Positions 48,037 to 59,604 of a stretch of 64,000 nt of DNA are shown one piece after another. Source of the DNA: Monilinia fructicola (lineage: Eukaryota > Ascomycota > Leotiomycetes > Helotiales > Sclerotiniaceae). The first letter of the stretch is position 1. Each line of letters opens with the position of its first letter. The position numbers were made by a program, and so were the translations under genes. The notes under the pieces are model-generated. The model was not told the origin of the DNA. It ran no database searches and saw only the letters and a program-made list of their open reading frames with translations. The DNA lies in the NCBI GenBank assembly GCA_008692225.1, contig VICG01000005.1, positions 2,491,001-2,555,000 on the forward strand, read 5' to 3'.

Positions 48037-51000
48037 TCTATCTGCATTGGACAATTTTCTTAACATTTTGCATTGCTTGGAGTTTCGGTAAAGGGATACC
48101 GCAAGGTTGGGTTTTCGTTCACTATACCTCTGGTTGCATAACGGTTTACTGGCATTTTTCTTATCATGGCATAGCATTTTTTTCATCCCATAACTTTGTA
48201 CTGGTAGTATCGGATATTCAGGTATATCAATCAGGATGTCTTCTCTTTCTTACATATTTCGTGCTTTGTTTTAATTCCCCATAGGGCTCTATTCCCATTA
48301 TCATCTATTCTCCATCAGAACTTCACTCCATGTTTAATAATCGACGTATGACTCGTAGATTAGCGCCCCTTCAATAGCTCTATCCTTTCTCCAATCAATA
48401 GCATCAATAGGAAGCTACAAGCTCCATGATCCTCACCCTGTCATCTCTTGCCAAGATCGCCACCTAGCAACTAATGTAAGATCTTACTTCCCAGTCAGCC
48501 TCATATCATCACCCTGGTCATCAGCACGCCCTACAGTCTCCACAACTCGCCCGCCCTTGATACTCGTGGCTTATGATTATGTAATATCTTTTTCTTTTTC
48601 TTCTTCAATTCTTCTTGAATGAATTATATAACGATTGCCTCATTATTCTCTCGAATGACCCTACAATATCGAACATGCATATACATCTTCGATATGCCTT
48701 TCTTTTTTCATTTCTTCTTCATGACATAAATGTACTTGTGAGAGTGGTGTGAGCTGTTAATTGATATCATATAAGGCTTTTCTTTCATGCCCAAGTCGGG
48801 ATTTCCATTTCTCAACCAGGAAGGTTTAGTGATGGGGGATTTCTTGTCGAATGCTTTCTCCATCTCGAACTTAGATGATTCTTCAACATATCATCATCAT
48901 CATCATCATCGTTCGGAAATTGGGCAGTCAGTGAATATGATACTAAATTCGAAAGTCGAGTGGGCGGATCCAAATTTTTTGATGTGATTGAAGATATTAG
49001 CATGAATAAGGTGGATCCATGACTATCATAGGTCTGGCTGCCTGTGTATCAGTGTGCAGATGAACTTAGAGAAGGGGATGTCCGTTTTCTGCGAAAAGAT
49101 GGTCCAATTGGATTTAATATGGGAATTGGGAGAAGATTGGCTGCAGAAAAGCTACATGTGCCTGCCTGCCTTGTGTCCGGAGGCAATTTAGCCTCGAGAC
49201 CAAAATTGGAAAACTTCCCCTCCTGAAACTCAACTCCCGTGGGTTCACTTTTCTGACGATTCGAATTGCTCAGGTATTCTCATGATCCTGGGGTCAAAGA
49301 GAATTTTTGGAGTTTCTTGATGTTCGTCCAACGTTTCCAAAAGTAGAATGTCAACCTCCGTCGTTGGGTCGATGGGGCATTAGAACTATCGACATGATAT
49401 TCCAAGGAATTCTAAAGTCTTTCAAAAAAAGAGTATTCACAGTATCAAAAGTACTCACGTCGTTTGTAATCCAATGAGGATATAATTCTGCCAAAACCTT
49501 CTTCAAAGAGGCGTATCCATATAATTTGCTACGACGTTGAGTGGCTCGCGCGACGCGAACGTCACAATGCACTGGCAATTTTGAGCTTGTTGCCCACTTG
49601 CTACTAGTAAAACAGAATGTCTTATTTTACAGTCCTTGGATGCCTCCCACTATCCTTGGTTTCTTAGAAATTGCCTCGGGCCCATCTAAAGACTAAATCT
49701 GACCCCCAGAAGCATTGCTAGCACTGAAAAGATATCGAGTTAGAGGTTATTCCTTCCAGTTAACTTTATCTAGAGTGCCATTGATGAAGCAGGTTAAGTG
49801 AGAATTGATGTTAACTATTTATTTCTAAAACTTCACATACATTCTGCAGGGTGAATGAATAATGGCGAATTGAATCCGAGGTTCCAAGCGTTGCATAGAT
49901 GGACTTATCAAACTGCCATCTCAAACTACTCGTAGTATTCTAACCTGCTCCAGAGAAATTTGTAGAGGAAGAACGCCAGGCTAAGCGTCTATGGGTTGAA
50001 ATGAACCAAGTTTGGTACAAGCGGAGTAGTCATTTGATTTAAAGGGGTTTTGGACAAGAGGTAAAATTGAACATTCTAATATGTTACCTCTGATGGCTAA
50101 TAATTACCTCCGTACTATATAACGAGATACAAGTGACTAATTGCGGAAATCATGGGTCTTGATAGTCGACCAAATGAACTCCTCTCAACCACACATACCA
50201 CGATTATTCATTCATTGGCATGAAAATGCGTGAATGCCACCCGTCATCCAATGATCCAAGGAGTATTGAATTCCAACAGATGTGAAAATATCCATCTAGT
50301 TATGAGAAAATTCAATATCAGTACCGTAGTCTCCGTTGAGAAAACGCAGGGCCTTATTACGCAGTCCACCAGTGTCTATCTAGACATTGGGAAAGCTTTG
50401 TTGGCCGCTTTGGTTATTTCTCCCGCTCCAAACCAGAGCCATAGTATAGGGAAGGCACATAGACTTACAGTGATCAAGACAACATTCACAGAGCTCTCGA
50501 TCTTCAAAAGGAAGTTTCGCCAAAGGAGTTGTTGAAAGCCATCGAGAGGCATGTTGACCAGTCTCGGGGTCCTGTATCTTGAGGGGAGCGATATGAAGTA
50601 GTAGACGTTCATGGTTTGCTTGTTCTTGCATATATCTGGTGTGCAGAGGGAGAGTATGTTGGAGATGTCAGCAGTGGTTACTAGGTAGTTCACCTCATAA
50701 ATAATCACTGACGTCAGAGCATTTATCTGAGGATTTGGTTTTCCTAGGTTTAATGTGATCACTTGAAGCTGAGAAATGCTGTGAGGACGAATGAATCGGC
50801 AAATATACTGGTAGAAGTAGGCGGGTGATTCAGGGCACGAAGGAATTCAGAAACGCGAAACAAATTCAAAGTAGTAGCGTGAGAGCATTGTTGTAGAAAT
50901 CTTCACTGCTGACTCGAATACCGTTTCGCTATGTTGATCAAGCTTGAGGCTCTTCAAGTAGGTTTGTGTAATTTCTTGCAGAGGTTTTGTATGTCATTAA

Positions 51001-51340
51001 TGATGAATACTGAATAATTCCAATAACTGTTCAAGTCAGGGCGATACGAGTTATCAATATCACTATCATGATCAGACACGCTGTGAATATAGTTGGTTTG
51101 ACTTCCTATGAACTTGAAATACAGTGGGTTTCCTTAGTTGTATAACATAAATAACTGCTTCCATAGAATGATGTGTTGATTGCCAACCATAATGACCCCA
51201 GAACAATTGCTGTAGCACACATTAGAAGTATCTTGAAACATATGAAACCCATGTTCATGATATGAAGATCTGTAACCAGCATCATACAATTAGCATTACT
51301 GAACCCATCAGTTCCCATTGTAAGATTCAGACCAGCTTAT
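48037..51340. other. Intergenic interval; possible coding relic at 50380-50762
   Basis: No intact gene is recognised in 3.3 kb. At 50376-50762 on the minus strand two overlapping frames both look partly coding (KIQDPETGQHASRWLSTTPL in one; IESSVNVVLITVSLCAFPI in the other), perhaps a decayed gene. A His-run frame at 48787-48987 is due to the CAT trinucleotide repeat. Confidence 0.35.
48890..48910. repeat. (ATC)7 trinucleotide microsatellite
   Basis: Seven uninterrupted ATC/TCA/CAT units. Confidence 0.9.
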
Positions 51341-52432
51341 TCAACAAAACGCCAGGAACAATCCTGACAAAATCAAAAGTGATCCCAACAGAACTCGAAA
51401 TACGCTCGCTATTTGACGGGGAGCTATCATAAAAGTTGCCTCTCTTTGAGCTGCATCTCCCAATGTAGCCTCCAGTTCATCTTCATCGCTCATGTCTGTC
51501 TCCGTAACATCATCCAACTGAAATAGATGCCTCAAAATAGGCTTCCAAACCCGCTTCTCAAAGTCTCGTAACTCCTTCTTGAGCCTCTTTATCTCTGGAA
51601 CATCCTTTGCGTCTTTCTTTGCGACCCAATGCCACAAGCAGCTCTGATCGTATGCATACCAGAATGAGAACTGTGCAGCATCCCAGCTGTCCTGAAAGCC
51701 TACCCCGTCCATTCCCTTCCAGTGGCACATCATTCCTCTCACTTCTTTTGCCGCTGTGGGATACCAATCCATGCCCATTCCATACGGGTTGGAAAGTGTC
51801 TTGAGCATTGGGGAACGAAATGCTATGTTGCGTGGCCAATCGCGCAGAGGAAACTCCTTCCAAAGTACAAGTCTCTCCATCAGAGCTTTTTCGTGAGACC
51901 TCATACAACCGTCATCAGATACTTCTCCGTATACATCACGGCGCAAGAACATAATCTGACAGGCGATGCTTCTAGAATAGTTTAAGAAAGCATCGGAAAC
52001 AGGACGATAATCTGGACCTGCCCATGTCTTTAATAATGTCCCAAGTCGTTTCTTGTCGTCGATATTGAGGAATCCCCATCTGCGGTGAGCAGATGGTGGA
52101 CAGAGACAACTCTGGAAGCATGATGAGGTAGGTGAGAGCTTCTGCATTGGGTACTTTGATTTGAGGAAGTCCCAGTAGATGTGCGCGGTGAGGCCAAGGC
52201 AGATGATGGTGGGTTTATCGTATTTTGTATCTTTGTCATCTATCATGAATTCAATGATAAGAATGATGACCTCAGGTGGTACTCGTTGCTTGCCATAAGG
52301 GGTCTCTGATGTCATTATTGGCAGACTGTTGGCGTCATTGAGTTTTATATCTGAGATGTTGGTATCCATCGGAGCAACAGTAATGGTAGAGACTGCAGAA
52401 GTAGACATACTCTCTGATTCGGTGGAGGACAT
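51341..52432 (-). CDS. F-box-like family protein, paralogue 1 (C-terminal membrane segment)
   Basis: A single exon encodes 363 residues from the ATG at 52432. After a Ser/Thr-rich N-terminus comes an F-box-like helix (RVPPEVIILIIEFMID) and ICLGLTAHIYWDFLK. The family-specific blocks that I see in all three paralogues of this window follow: TWAGPDYRPVSD, MFLRRDVYGE, LSNPYGMGMDWYPTAAKEV and SCLWHWVAKK. Only this copy adds an acidic linker (TETDMSDEDELEATLGD) and ends in a hydrophobic segment, IASVFRVLLGSLLILSGLFL, consistent with tail anchoring. F-box proteins usually recruit substrates to SCF ubiquitin ligases; here the F-box is weak and function is not established. The other two copies are at 56006-57927 and 61911-62991 on the same strand. 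I do not know a name for this family. Confidence 0.72.
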   Translation of the reverse strand: MSSTESESMSTSAVSTITVAPMDTNISDIKLNDANSLPIMTSETPYGKQRVPPEVIILIIEFMIDDKDTKYDKPTIICLGLTAHIYWDFLKSKYPMQKLSPTSSCFQSCLCPPSAHRRWGFLNIDDKKRLGTLLKTWAGPDYRPVSDAFLNYSRSIACQIMFLRRDVYGEVSDDGCMRSHEKALMERLVLWKEFPLRDWPRNIAFRSPMLKTLSNPYGMGMDWYPTAAKEVRGMMCHWKGMDGVGFQDSWDAAQFSFWYAYDQSCLWHWVAKKDAKDVPEIKRLKKELRDFEKRVWKPILRHLFQLDDVTETDMSDEDELEATLGDAAQREATFMIAPRQIASVFRVLLGSLLILSGLFLAFC

Positions 52433-54796
52433 GAGTATGAGTGTGAGTGTCAATGGATTGAATCAATAGATTGTAGTCTCTATCGATGAGAAAAAGTCAT
52501 TCAAGACGACTTTCAGAGGTCCACCAGTGTTTGTGTTAAAAGTTTTCCATCAGCGCATGTTAGTGGATTAAATAAAATAAGAGAGAGTCTTTCACGGTCG
52601 CTTTACAACTGAAAATATATACAGAATCGGTTGACGCACTAGTGCTCAGCCGAATATCAACCAGGGACCATTTCTGTGAAATGCTACATATGAGTACTGC
52701 TTGCATAATTAAAGCTTTGGTTGGATGCAATCACTTCTAATTGAGAACTAGTCCTGGCCTATTGTACTTCTAAGCAGTCAAAAATATGCCACTGCATCAG
52801 ACTTTCATGATTTGTACTAAGTAGGCTCTAGATGTACTCATGCTTCGGCCTTGTAGCAAATTGGAGTATCTGTCGACTCATCTGAAGACTTCTTTGTCAG
52901 CAATAGCCAACAGTCTTCTCTGTAGAGATGATATAAAGTCAAGTGAATTTGTTTGAGACAATTTAAAAAGCTGCTAGGCCAAATACCAGTTTTTCAATAT
53001 GACCAAATATAAGTTAGAAGTACGAGTGAGACTGTTGCTGTCATTTCAATTCTGATGTGAGATCTCAGATTTTTTTACATCTTGACTAGAGAGATCTTTC
53101 TTTGACTCATCAAGCTTGCGTCTCGATGATGGGGGAGGGACCAGGAGTAAGTTAATCTCATATGCTTCCCATGGCTGAGGCAAGGGCTCGTTTGGTAATG
53201 GAATTCCGTTTCCCGTTGTCATGGATTGACGTTGGTTCTTAATGAAATATGTGTGTAGTTGTCCTTGTTCTCTGACAAGAAGGTTCTAATGACCTTGGGA
53301 TGTTTGTATTTTATTCTCAAAGCATTTAGCTTAGGGCTTGTATACACAAAAGCAATTTGTCTAGCTAAGATTTTCGGGCAAACTTGAATGTACTTTCTGG
53401 TTTTATAGATTCACTTCTTCTGTTAGAACTAACCGAGGATGATTAACTAGCCAAAAGTATTCATTTCAATCACAAGGCTGTAAGAAGGGAGGCTGTTCCT
53501 TCAAGTTCATATCATCTAGGTTGAAGCACAGTTTTGGTGGTGGGTTTGATGAGATGCATCTATAAATTAGCAGCCTAAGGAAGGCAGCTTTTATTGCGCA
53601 TTATACAACAAACTACCTACAATCAATGTTGGCATCATCGTGTTGTTATGTGAAAGCCAAGAAGTATATCTTCATCAACATTCATGGATCTTATGGCTCT
53701 AAAGATCATTATCTAGATTGTTGTAGAAATGACATATATGTTGAATGCTGAGGCGTTAGCGAGGAGCCTAATCCCTCATGTTATTATCTCCAAAATTAAC
53801 GTCATTGGATTGATCCAAGTATTTATGGTATATACCAGTATTGCTCATCTAACGTCTGTTCGTAAGTTGCCCGACACAGCCATGGCAATAAGCTGTTCTT
53901 GCCCAGCGAAATCTATAGATGAGATCAAGTGCAAACAAGAAGAAGTTCGATTCATAAGGAGATACGCGGACCGCAAGGTAATCATTCGTATGGCCACTGT
54001 CACGCGTGTTCGACACTTGAAGACAGGCAAGAAAGTGCCGCCCCAAGATTCAAGATACGACTTTCTTTTTGTTGGCAGTCGTCCCTCTACCTAGAAAGCT
54101 TATGATCGATTTCCTAACAAGCTTAGATTGCCAAAGCCGTTCCATATAGGCACACAGTGGCATGAACTCACAGCGATTAGCTATTCTTCTCATGGAGATA
54201 CACGTGCTGCTTGGCAATATGTTTGTACAACTGAGGTTTCAAATGGGCTATGAACAAGGATAATGACAAAAATCTGATGCTGGAGATTTTGAGAATCAAG
54301 GAGGGATTGAGAAATATCAAAGTCCAATCCAGGCCACCATGTTGTACGGAGAGAATATCAAAAATCCATGCGAACTTAGATACCATTGCCCCGGAAATGA
54401 GACGGAAGATCTACAAGCCAAAGTTCTAGAGAAGGATAAAGTACTTTTAAATTGTGAAGAGAGGTTCTCAAGAATGGTATAGGTAATTGGTTACTGTAGG
54501 CGACGGCTGTGTTGAAGTTATCATCAAAACCATAGTCTCAGGGTTGGAATTGGCTGTAGTATTGCAAGTAAAGAAAAATCAAATCATGACCCATAGAATC
54601 TCATGAACACCATGTTTATTGTGTTGTGAAGCTGTACATGCTTCTGAACATCTGTCCATACAATTTTGCCGACAACAAACACAACTACCCCCAGCGATTC
54701 TCTCATTACTTGACTTGGTATTCGCCCTCTAAAAACGTTGTGTGCGTTTTGCATCAATGCTTGTTACTTCTATTTCGAGTATTTTTCGGAAAGGTC
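52433..54796. other. Intergenic interval without a supported gene
   Basis: The largest frame (53729-54094, +, 121 codons) has no motif and an atypical composition; frames on the other strand overlap it. I see no repeats or RNA genes. Confidence 0.4.
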
Positions 54797-55477
54797 TTAG
54801 CCGTCGTTACTTTCCCATAATGGCCAATGGTAAGACAACCATAACTTGAGGTCCATACCGTCGATTAGATTTTTGTCACAAATCCATTGCTTCTTCACTT
54901 TCTTGATTCGTAGATCTTGCCGAAGTTTACTACTTTGAATGACCCAGGATGTAAGAATCAACTGTCCTGGAGCAATGCCCATTCGTTCACCGACAATTTT
55001 CTTTATCTTAACAGCAGCGTATTTGACTGGAACTTCCTCAATCTCCTCAGGAAGTTCTCGATTCAATTCCTCCATCATTAAATCGACTCGATCCTTGATC
55101 GCGGCTTTCTTCATGACATCTTCAGGCTCCTTCTTCATGTTCTCTTCAATTTGAACGTTCCAGCACCGGGAGCAGTAGAAATTATATTTGAAGTAGAAAG
55201 TTGGTATCGGCTCCAAATCGACACATACCTTGGAGGATGTTTCTGTTGCAGGAGCAGTGTGACAGTCCTCACAGATTGATTGATTTGATGATTCATTTGG
55301 ATAAGATTTGAGATATTTAGCCCAGGGACGGTCAATATCACTGCGATGTGAGGTGTTGGTATGAGTAGCTCTTTGAGTACCATAATTGAAATGATTTGAC
55401 GACGGAATGAATCTCCGGGACAGAGTGCGAGGTTTCCCTATGCGCCACTTCGTGGAGATGTATTTGAGGATTTTCAT
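54797..55477 (-). CDS. Uncharacterised protein with a four-cysteine putative zinc site
   Basis: An open frame of 226 residues starts at the ATG at 55477 (MKILKYISTKWRIGKPRTLS); an extra 5' exon is possible because a CAG acceptor-like site precedes it. Residues about 70-110 contain CEDC and, after FYFKYNFY, CSRC, a C-x2-C...C-x2-C spacing compatible with a zinc ribbon. A Glu/Lys-rich helical part (DRVDLMMEELNRELPEEIEE) and a C-terminal segment with KIVGERMGIAPGQLILTSWV follow. The N-terminus is basic and could be a targeting sequence. I do not recognise the family. It lies between two F-box-like paralogues on the same strand, but spacing gives no evidence of common control. Confidence 0.55.
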   Translation of the reverse strand: MKILKYISTKWRIGKPRTLSRRFIPSSNHFNYGTQRATHTNTSHRSDIDRPWAKYLKSYPNESSNQSICEDCHTAPATETSSKVCVDLEPIPTFYFKYNFYCSRCWNVQIEENMKKEPEDVMKKAAIKDRVDLMMEELNRELPEEIEEVPVKYAAVKIKKIVGERMGIAPGQLILTSWVIQSSKLRQDLRIKKVKKQWICDKNLIDGMDLKLWLSYHWPLWESNDG

Positions 55478-56005
55478 CGTTTCAGCTGCGTTCAATGAAC
55501 TGAGGGGCGGTTGATGATGAGATCTGAAACGGTCTTGTCGGCTTACCTGGAAGCTTTCTAGTTATGCCTATGATAGCCAGTAAAACATGATGGTGTTGCA
55601 CGAGTTGACCTAATTCCAAATAAAGTAAATGAAAAATAGAAAAGAGTCGAGGTTCAGATATTTTCATGTGCACGTGCTCTGTCCACTCGTTCTAATTGTA
55701 ACCTTTGGGCTTACCTAAGCTCAACCTAAGTCATCTTAAAGCGCGCTGACTAATTCGAAGTTCTACTTTCAAGCTTCACAGAAAACAAACATCATGATAT
55801 AAAAACTTCATAGCATTACAAGTACATCTCCTTCATTTGTACAAAAAAGTTGGCAATCAACACATATCTAGGTACATAGTGAACTTTGTGCCTTATTCCT
55901 CCACAAAATTACCTCCTCCAACCAAATTTCCCCAAACAGAGCCTTGATTAATGTTATCAAGATACTGAACATATTCTCAACAGACCTGGTGTTGCTTGTC
56001 ACAAC
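55478..56005. other. Intergenic spacer
   Basis: Upstream region of the four-cysteine gene and 3' flank of the next minus-strand gene. No supported feature. Confidence 0.45.
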
Positions 56006-57927
56006 TTAGGCGCCGCTGCTCAGCTCGAACCGTGTCACCTTTTTGTCAAAGTTAATCAAAACTTCCTTGATCTCCTTTCTTCCTTCCATGCCCTCATTGT
56101 CCATCCAATCCTCCTGGAATTGGTTGAAACCTTTCCCATTAACCCAATCCCACAGACTAGTCTTGGTAAATGAGTGCCATGAGTCACAGATGGCCTTGTA
56201 GCCAGGACCATCTCCATTAAGGGTTGACCACTCCCATGTCTCGACCTTCAAAAGGTACTCGGAGGCGGCAGCATCATACCAAGAATGGCCCATTCCGTGT
56301 GGATTTGGCAAATCGATTGTATTGTCTACCACGGTTTGAAAGCCGCGACTAGAGATTAATCGCATACCATCTTGATTTTCAGCGTCGATAATTGAAAAAC
56401 AGGCATTGTACCTGTTTTCTAACCTTTCCTCCTCTCTCGAGTAACTTTCTCCATATACCTTCCTCGATAGAAACATGGGGACGATGCTGGGCCCGCCCTT
56501 ACCACCAATCCCGGACATCATTCTATAATTGTTTGGAACCCAGTCCTGGAGTAAAGGGGCTAAGAGTGCCTGATCTTCTTTTGGTAAGTACCCCTCGTAA
56601 ATTGAATACTCAGAAAAAGGAATACACCATCTCTGCTTAAACCACCCCCAGTGACTTTTGCAGGTGAGTCCGAAGCAGATAGAGGAAACAGGCTTCGGAT
56701 CATTCTCGTCGTGTAGGAGCTTCAAAAATCTCCAAGACGAGCTTATTGGGAAGATCACTAAACTTGTAAACAGGTCTGGTGCTTGTGTTACCTTCTGGAG
56801 CTAAGTAATCCATGAACCCCTTTGGTGACGGGGTTACAACTGCCTGGTTCGATTGACGTTGTTCTACTATCCAGTTAGCTTCTTGCCCCCATCAGAATTG
56901 ATAAATTCCAATTACACTTACGTTCAGACAGACTGGTGGAGTTGATGAGAACCGGTTCCTCTGAATTGTGCTCCATCACATGGGGTGCACTAGATCTGGA
57001 TCGTATTGGAGTGATTTCTTGGACGTCCTCGTCCTCATCGTCATTCATATTGTCCTCCTCCATATTCGTCACATCCCCGTTCTTGAGTTCTTCATCAGAT
57101 TCCTCGTCCTCATCAACATTTTCTTCATTCACACCATCTTCTTCATCATTCTCGGACTCCTCATCATGTTCCTCATCATCGAACTCTTCGTCCTCATCCA
57201 TGTTATCTTCACCTACACTCTCTTCCTCTTCATCATCAGGTTCCATCATCTCTTCATTGTTCTCGAGTTCCTCATCATCCGGCTCTTCATTCTCATCCTC
57301 ACCGTTCTCGGACTCCATATCTTCATCCATAGTGTCCTCATCAACACTCATATCTTCCATTTCATCCATAGTGTTCTCGTCCATACTCATATCTTCCTTT
57401 TCATCCATAGTGTTCTCGTCTACACTCATATCTTCCTTTTCCTCATCTTGCCTCGATTTCTCGTCTATTTTTACGCGTTTTGGCGCTCTATCGTCTTCCA
57501 GGCAAGGGGATGGCGCAGAAAAGTATTCCGACTCTCCTTCACTCTCTCCTTCGTCATCCGTCATGAACTGTCTTTCACGCCTATGTCCCTCGCCCATGCT
57601 ACCTTCAGCATATCGCTGATCTGTGGTCTTGCTTCGTCGCTTTGACAAACAAGCAGCTTCTTCTTTCTCATCTTCTTCCCTAGGCACAACTTTGTTGCCA
57701 GGCACAATGTTGGCTACTTGTTGGTCTATTTCTTCGAAATGGCTCCTTGAAAATAGGGAGCCCATTCCCGGTTGGCGATTTGAGAAAACTTTTTGCGCTT
57801 CCTTACCACCCTTGGTTTTAGCAAGTACTTCCATTTCCTCAAAATGCTGACTTGAGAACGGATTGGCTTTTTCAGATCGGTGAGGTGTTTCTTTGATAGC
57901 ATTATCTTTGGTGGTATCTTTGGTCAT
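56006..57927 (-). CDS. Acidic-repeat plus F-box-like protein, paralogue 2, with a frame break in a T5 run
   Basis: Exon 1 (57927-56922) encodes an acidic N-terminal region; exon 2 (56866-56006) encodes an F-box-like domain. The intron has a GTAAGT donor, a CTAAC branch and a TAG acceptor, in phase. Two FSSQHFEEM / FSRSHFEEI copies lie near the start. Three tandem 13-residue repeats (KEDMSVDENTMDE) and long Asp/Glu runs follow. Exon 2 gives FSDLPNKLVLEI, then after five T (minus strand, 56728-56724) continues one frame over as KLLHDENDPKPVSSICFGLT, WVPNNYRMMSG, MFLSRKVYGES, LPNPHGMGHSWYDAAASEY and SLWDWVNGKG. Coding length is one base over a multiple of three, fitting one extra T; restored length would be 621 residues. 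An in-frame ATG at 57984 is an alternative start. The fusion of an acidic domain to this family is not seen in the other two copies. Confidence 0.65.
57255..57435 (-). repeat. Acidic tandem repeats within the F-box-like gene (39-bp units)
   Basis: Three 39-bp units encoding (K/M)EDMS(V/M)DE(N/D)TMDE lie at about 57320-57436. Less regular GAA/GAT-rich acidic repeats extend to about 57040. Open frames on the opposite strand here (poly-Ser or poly-Ile) are artefacts of this composition. Confidence 0.7.
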
Positions 57928-58160
57928 CTTGGTGAATAAAAATGAAACCTTCTTGTTTATTTGGGAAATGAATGATGAAAACATGAGTAATTTTTGTTGA
58001 TTAAAGGGTTCGTCTTGATTATGTCGCGCTCTCTGATATTGATTTTGAAACCCCGCTTGGAGTTCGATGTAATGAGATGAGATAAAATAAAATAGATTCA
58101 AGACTTCTAAAGCTTCTTATGTAAGACAAGGAATCTTCTATCTCTCAGAAACCCCAGGCC

Positions 58161-58170
58161 CTTATATAAG
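58161..58170 (-). promoter_or_regulatory. Candidate TATA element upstream of the acidic F-box-like gene
   Basis: CTTATATAAG is palindromic and lies about 230 nt before the ATG at 57927 (about 180 before the alternative ATG at 57984). Plausible but not tested. Confidence 0.35.
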
Positions 58171-58171
58171 G

Positions 58172-58194
58172 TTGTTTGTTTGTTTGTTTGTTTG
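58172..58194. repeat. (TTGT)n tetranucleotide microsatellite
   Basis: Five to six TTGT units adjoin the TATA element. Confidence 0.85.
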
Positions 58195-59108
58195 TACGGG
58201 TCTGTTATAGTGATTTTATCACGTCTTTTGCGCACTTTAGGGGCTGTTTATGACCGCACTGGCACCTGTTGAAGTCACAAGATTGCCATGAGCCAAGTGA
58301 TTGCTCCCTGGTTTGGAGCCTGCTGTACTATAGGCGTCGTATCATAGGCTACAAAAGGTAGCTTGCCGTAATCTGGCGCATCGATATACAGTTGCTAGTG
58401 CCATTCCTAGTGTCATTTGTCGATAGACTTGGATATTCAATTCAGTATAGTCGGCTATTAGATAACTACTTATACTTATCATGGTTCCTGAGTATCTTGA
58501 AAGTTTGTGTCAGCCTATGATGCAAATACATGTCCTTTCCTTGCTATAAATTATTGTCACTCTTCGCGTGCTATCTGATACCTCAAATGTGGTGGAAACC
58601 TATCAACAGGTTGTATGCGACAAAACTTGCCACCATGCTCAACCGATCGATCTAAGATTTGGGGACATTGAGGGATGGCGCATAGTGCTCTCTTAGACTA
58701 ATTGTATTTCACAAACATATTGAGCTATTCTGCCCGTTAAATTTAGTATATTGGTTGCCTTGAGACAAGCTGTACATGCTACTCATATTCGTAAGGATAT
58801 ATTATCATTTATTGTCACTATATGCGTATCGGCTAAACTTTAACCTTTGAGTGAGGACCATTTAACGAAGGTGTCGAAAATTAGAAATCAAGAGTTACAA
58901 GTATTGCATTTCACTGACAACATAGGGAGGGTATGTCTCGAGGTTGATTGCCATTACTTTGTCAATAATGACCTATAAGCATTAGCCCAATAGTTGGCCT
59001 CCCTGAACTACATAATAGTTGATTCCGCGCTCACCTCAGCCACCACAATCATCATAAACCCTTTCCCATCTTCTAGAATTCCGGATACACATGTCCGTGG
59101 AAAAGAAA

Positions 59109-59126
59109 CCCCCCCCCCCCCCCCCC
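59109..59126. repeat. Homopolymer of 18 C
   Basis: Eighteen consecutive C residues, flanked by AAAGAAA and ACCGATC. The exact length is uncertain with most sequencing methods. Confidence 0.85.
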
Positions 59127-59604
59127 ACCGATCTAAGTGCTCTTCCGAACACTAAACAATGCAATCTTCTTATTACAACCCCGAAACTATGCTGCATTAC
59201 AAGTAGTCCATCGAGAGCCGCTAGCATCAATATCTTTCTGTGACAATTGTCGGGCCATAAGAAATCCCCTGTCAAGTCTATTAATAGACATTCCAAAGCT
59301 CCCCAAATCTCAAAAGGGTAACTCAATCCGAATCGTCTGGCAGGGAGCTCAAACCAGCCACACCCGCGAATGATAGCTTCTGTTGGCATATCTAACGTGC
59401 CATCTAGAACCATGGAATTAGAGGAAAGAGGCAGCAGTCTTTACTCTCCTCTGAATCATCGTATGCGTCGACTCATATAACGATCATTAAATGACCAAGC
59501 ATCATCCAGTTGGATTCGGCGTAGCATGATTCTTTGCCATCAGTTATTCCCTCCTTCACTCCATCTGTTTTGGAAAATCTGTCCCGCATCTGCAACCAAA
59601 TCTT

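Larger units (their letters stand above)
57928..59604. other. Intergenic interval with simple repeats
   Basis: Contains the promoter of the acidic F-box-like gene (a CTTATATAAG element at 58161-58170), a TTGT tetranucleotide repeat and an 18-C homopolymer. The 125-codon minus-strand frame at 59036-59413 runs through the C18 tract (poly-Gly) and lacks motifs. Confidence 0.45.

Noticed and set aside
48787..48987. Small frame with six consecutive His
   Set aside because: The His run is caused by an ATC microsatellite; the rest has no protein character.
53729..54094. 121-codon plus-strand frame
   Set aside because: No motif, opposing frames of equal quality, and no promoter or splice context.
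56936..57645. Long plus-strand open frames (225-227 codons, Ser- or Ile-rich)
   Set aside because: They are mirror images of the acidic GAA/GAT repeats coded on the minus strand; composition is pure low complexity and there is no motif.
59036..59413. 125-codon minus-strand frame
   Set aside because: It runs through an 18-C homopolymer read as poly-Gly and shows no family signal.
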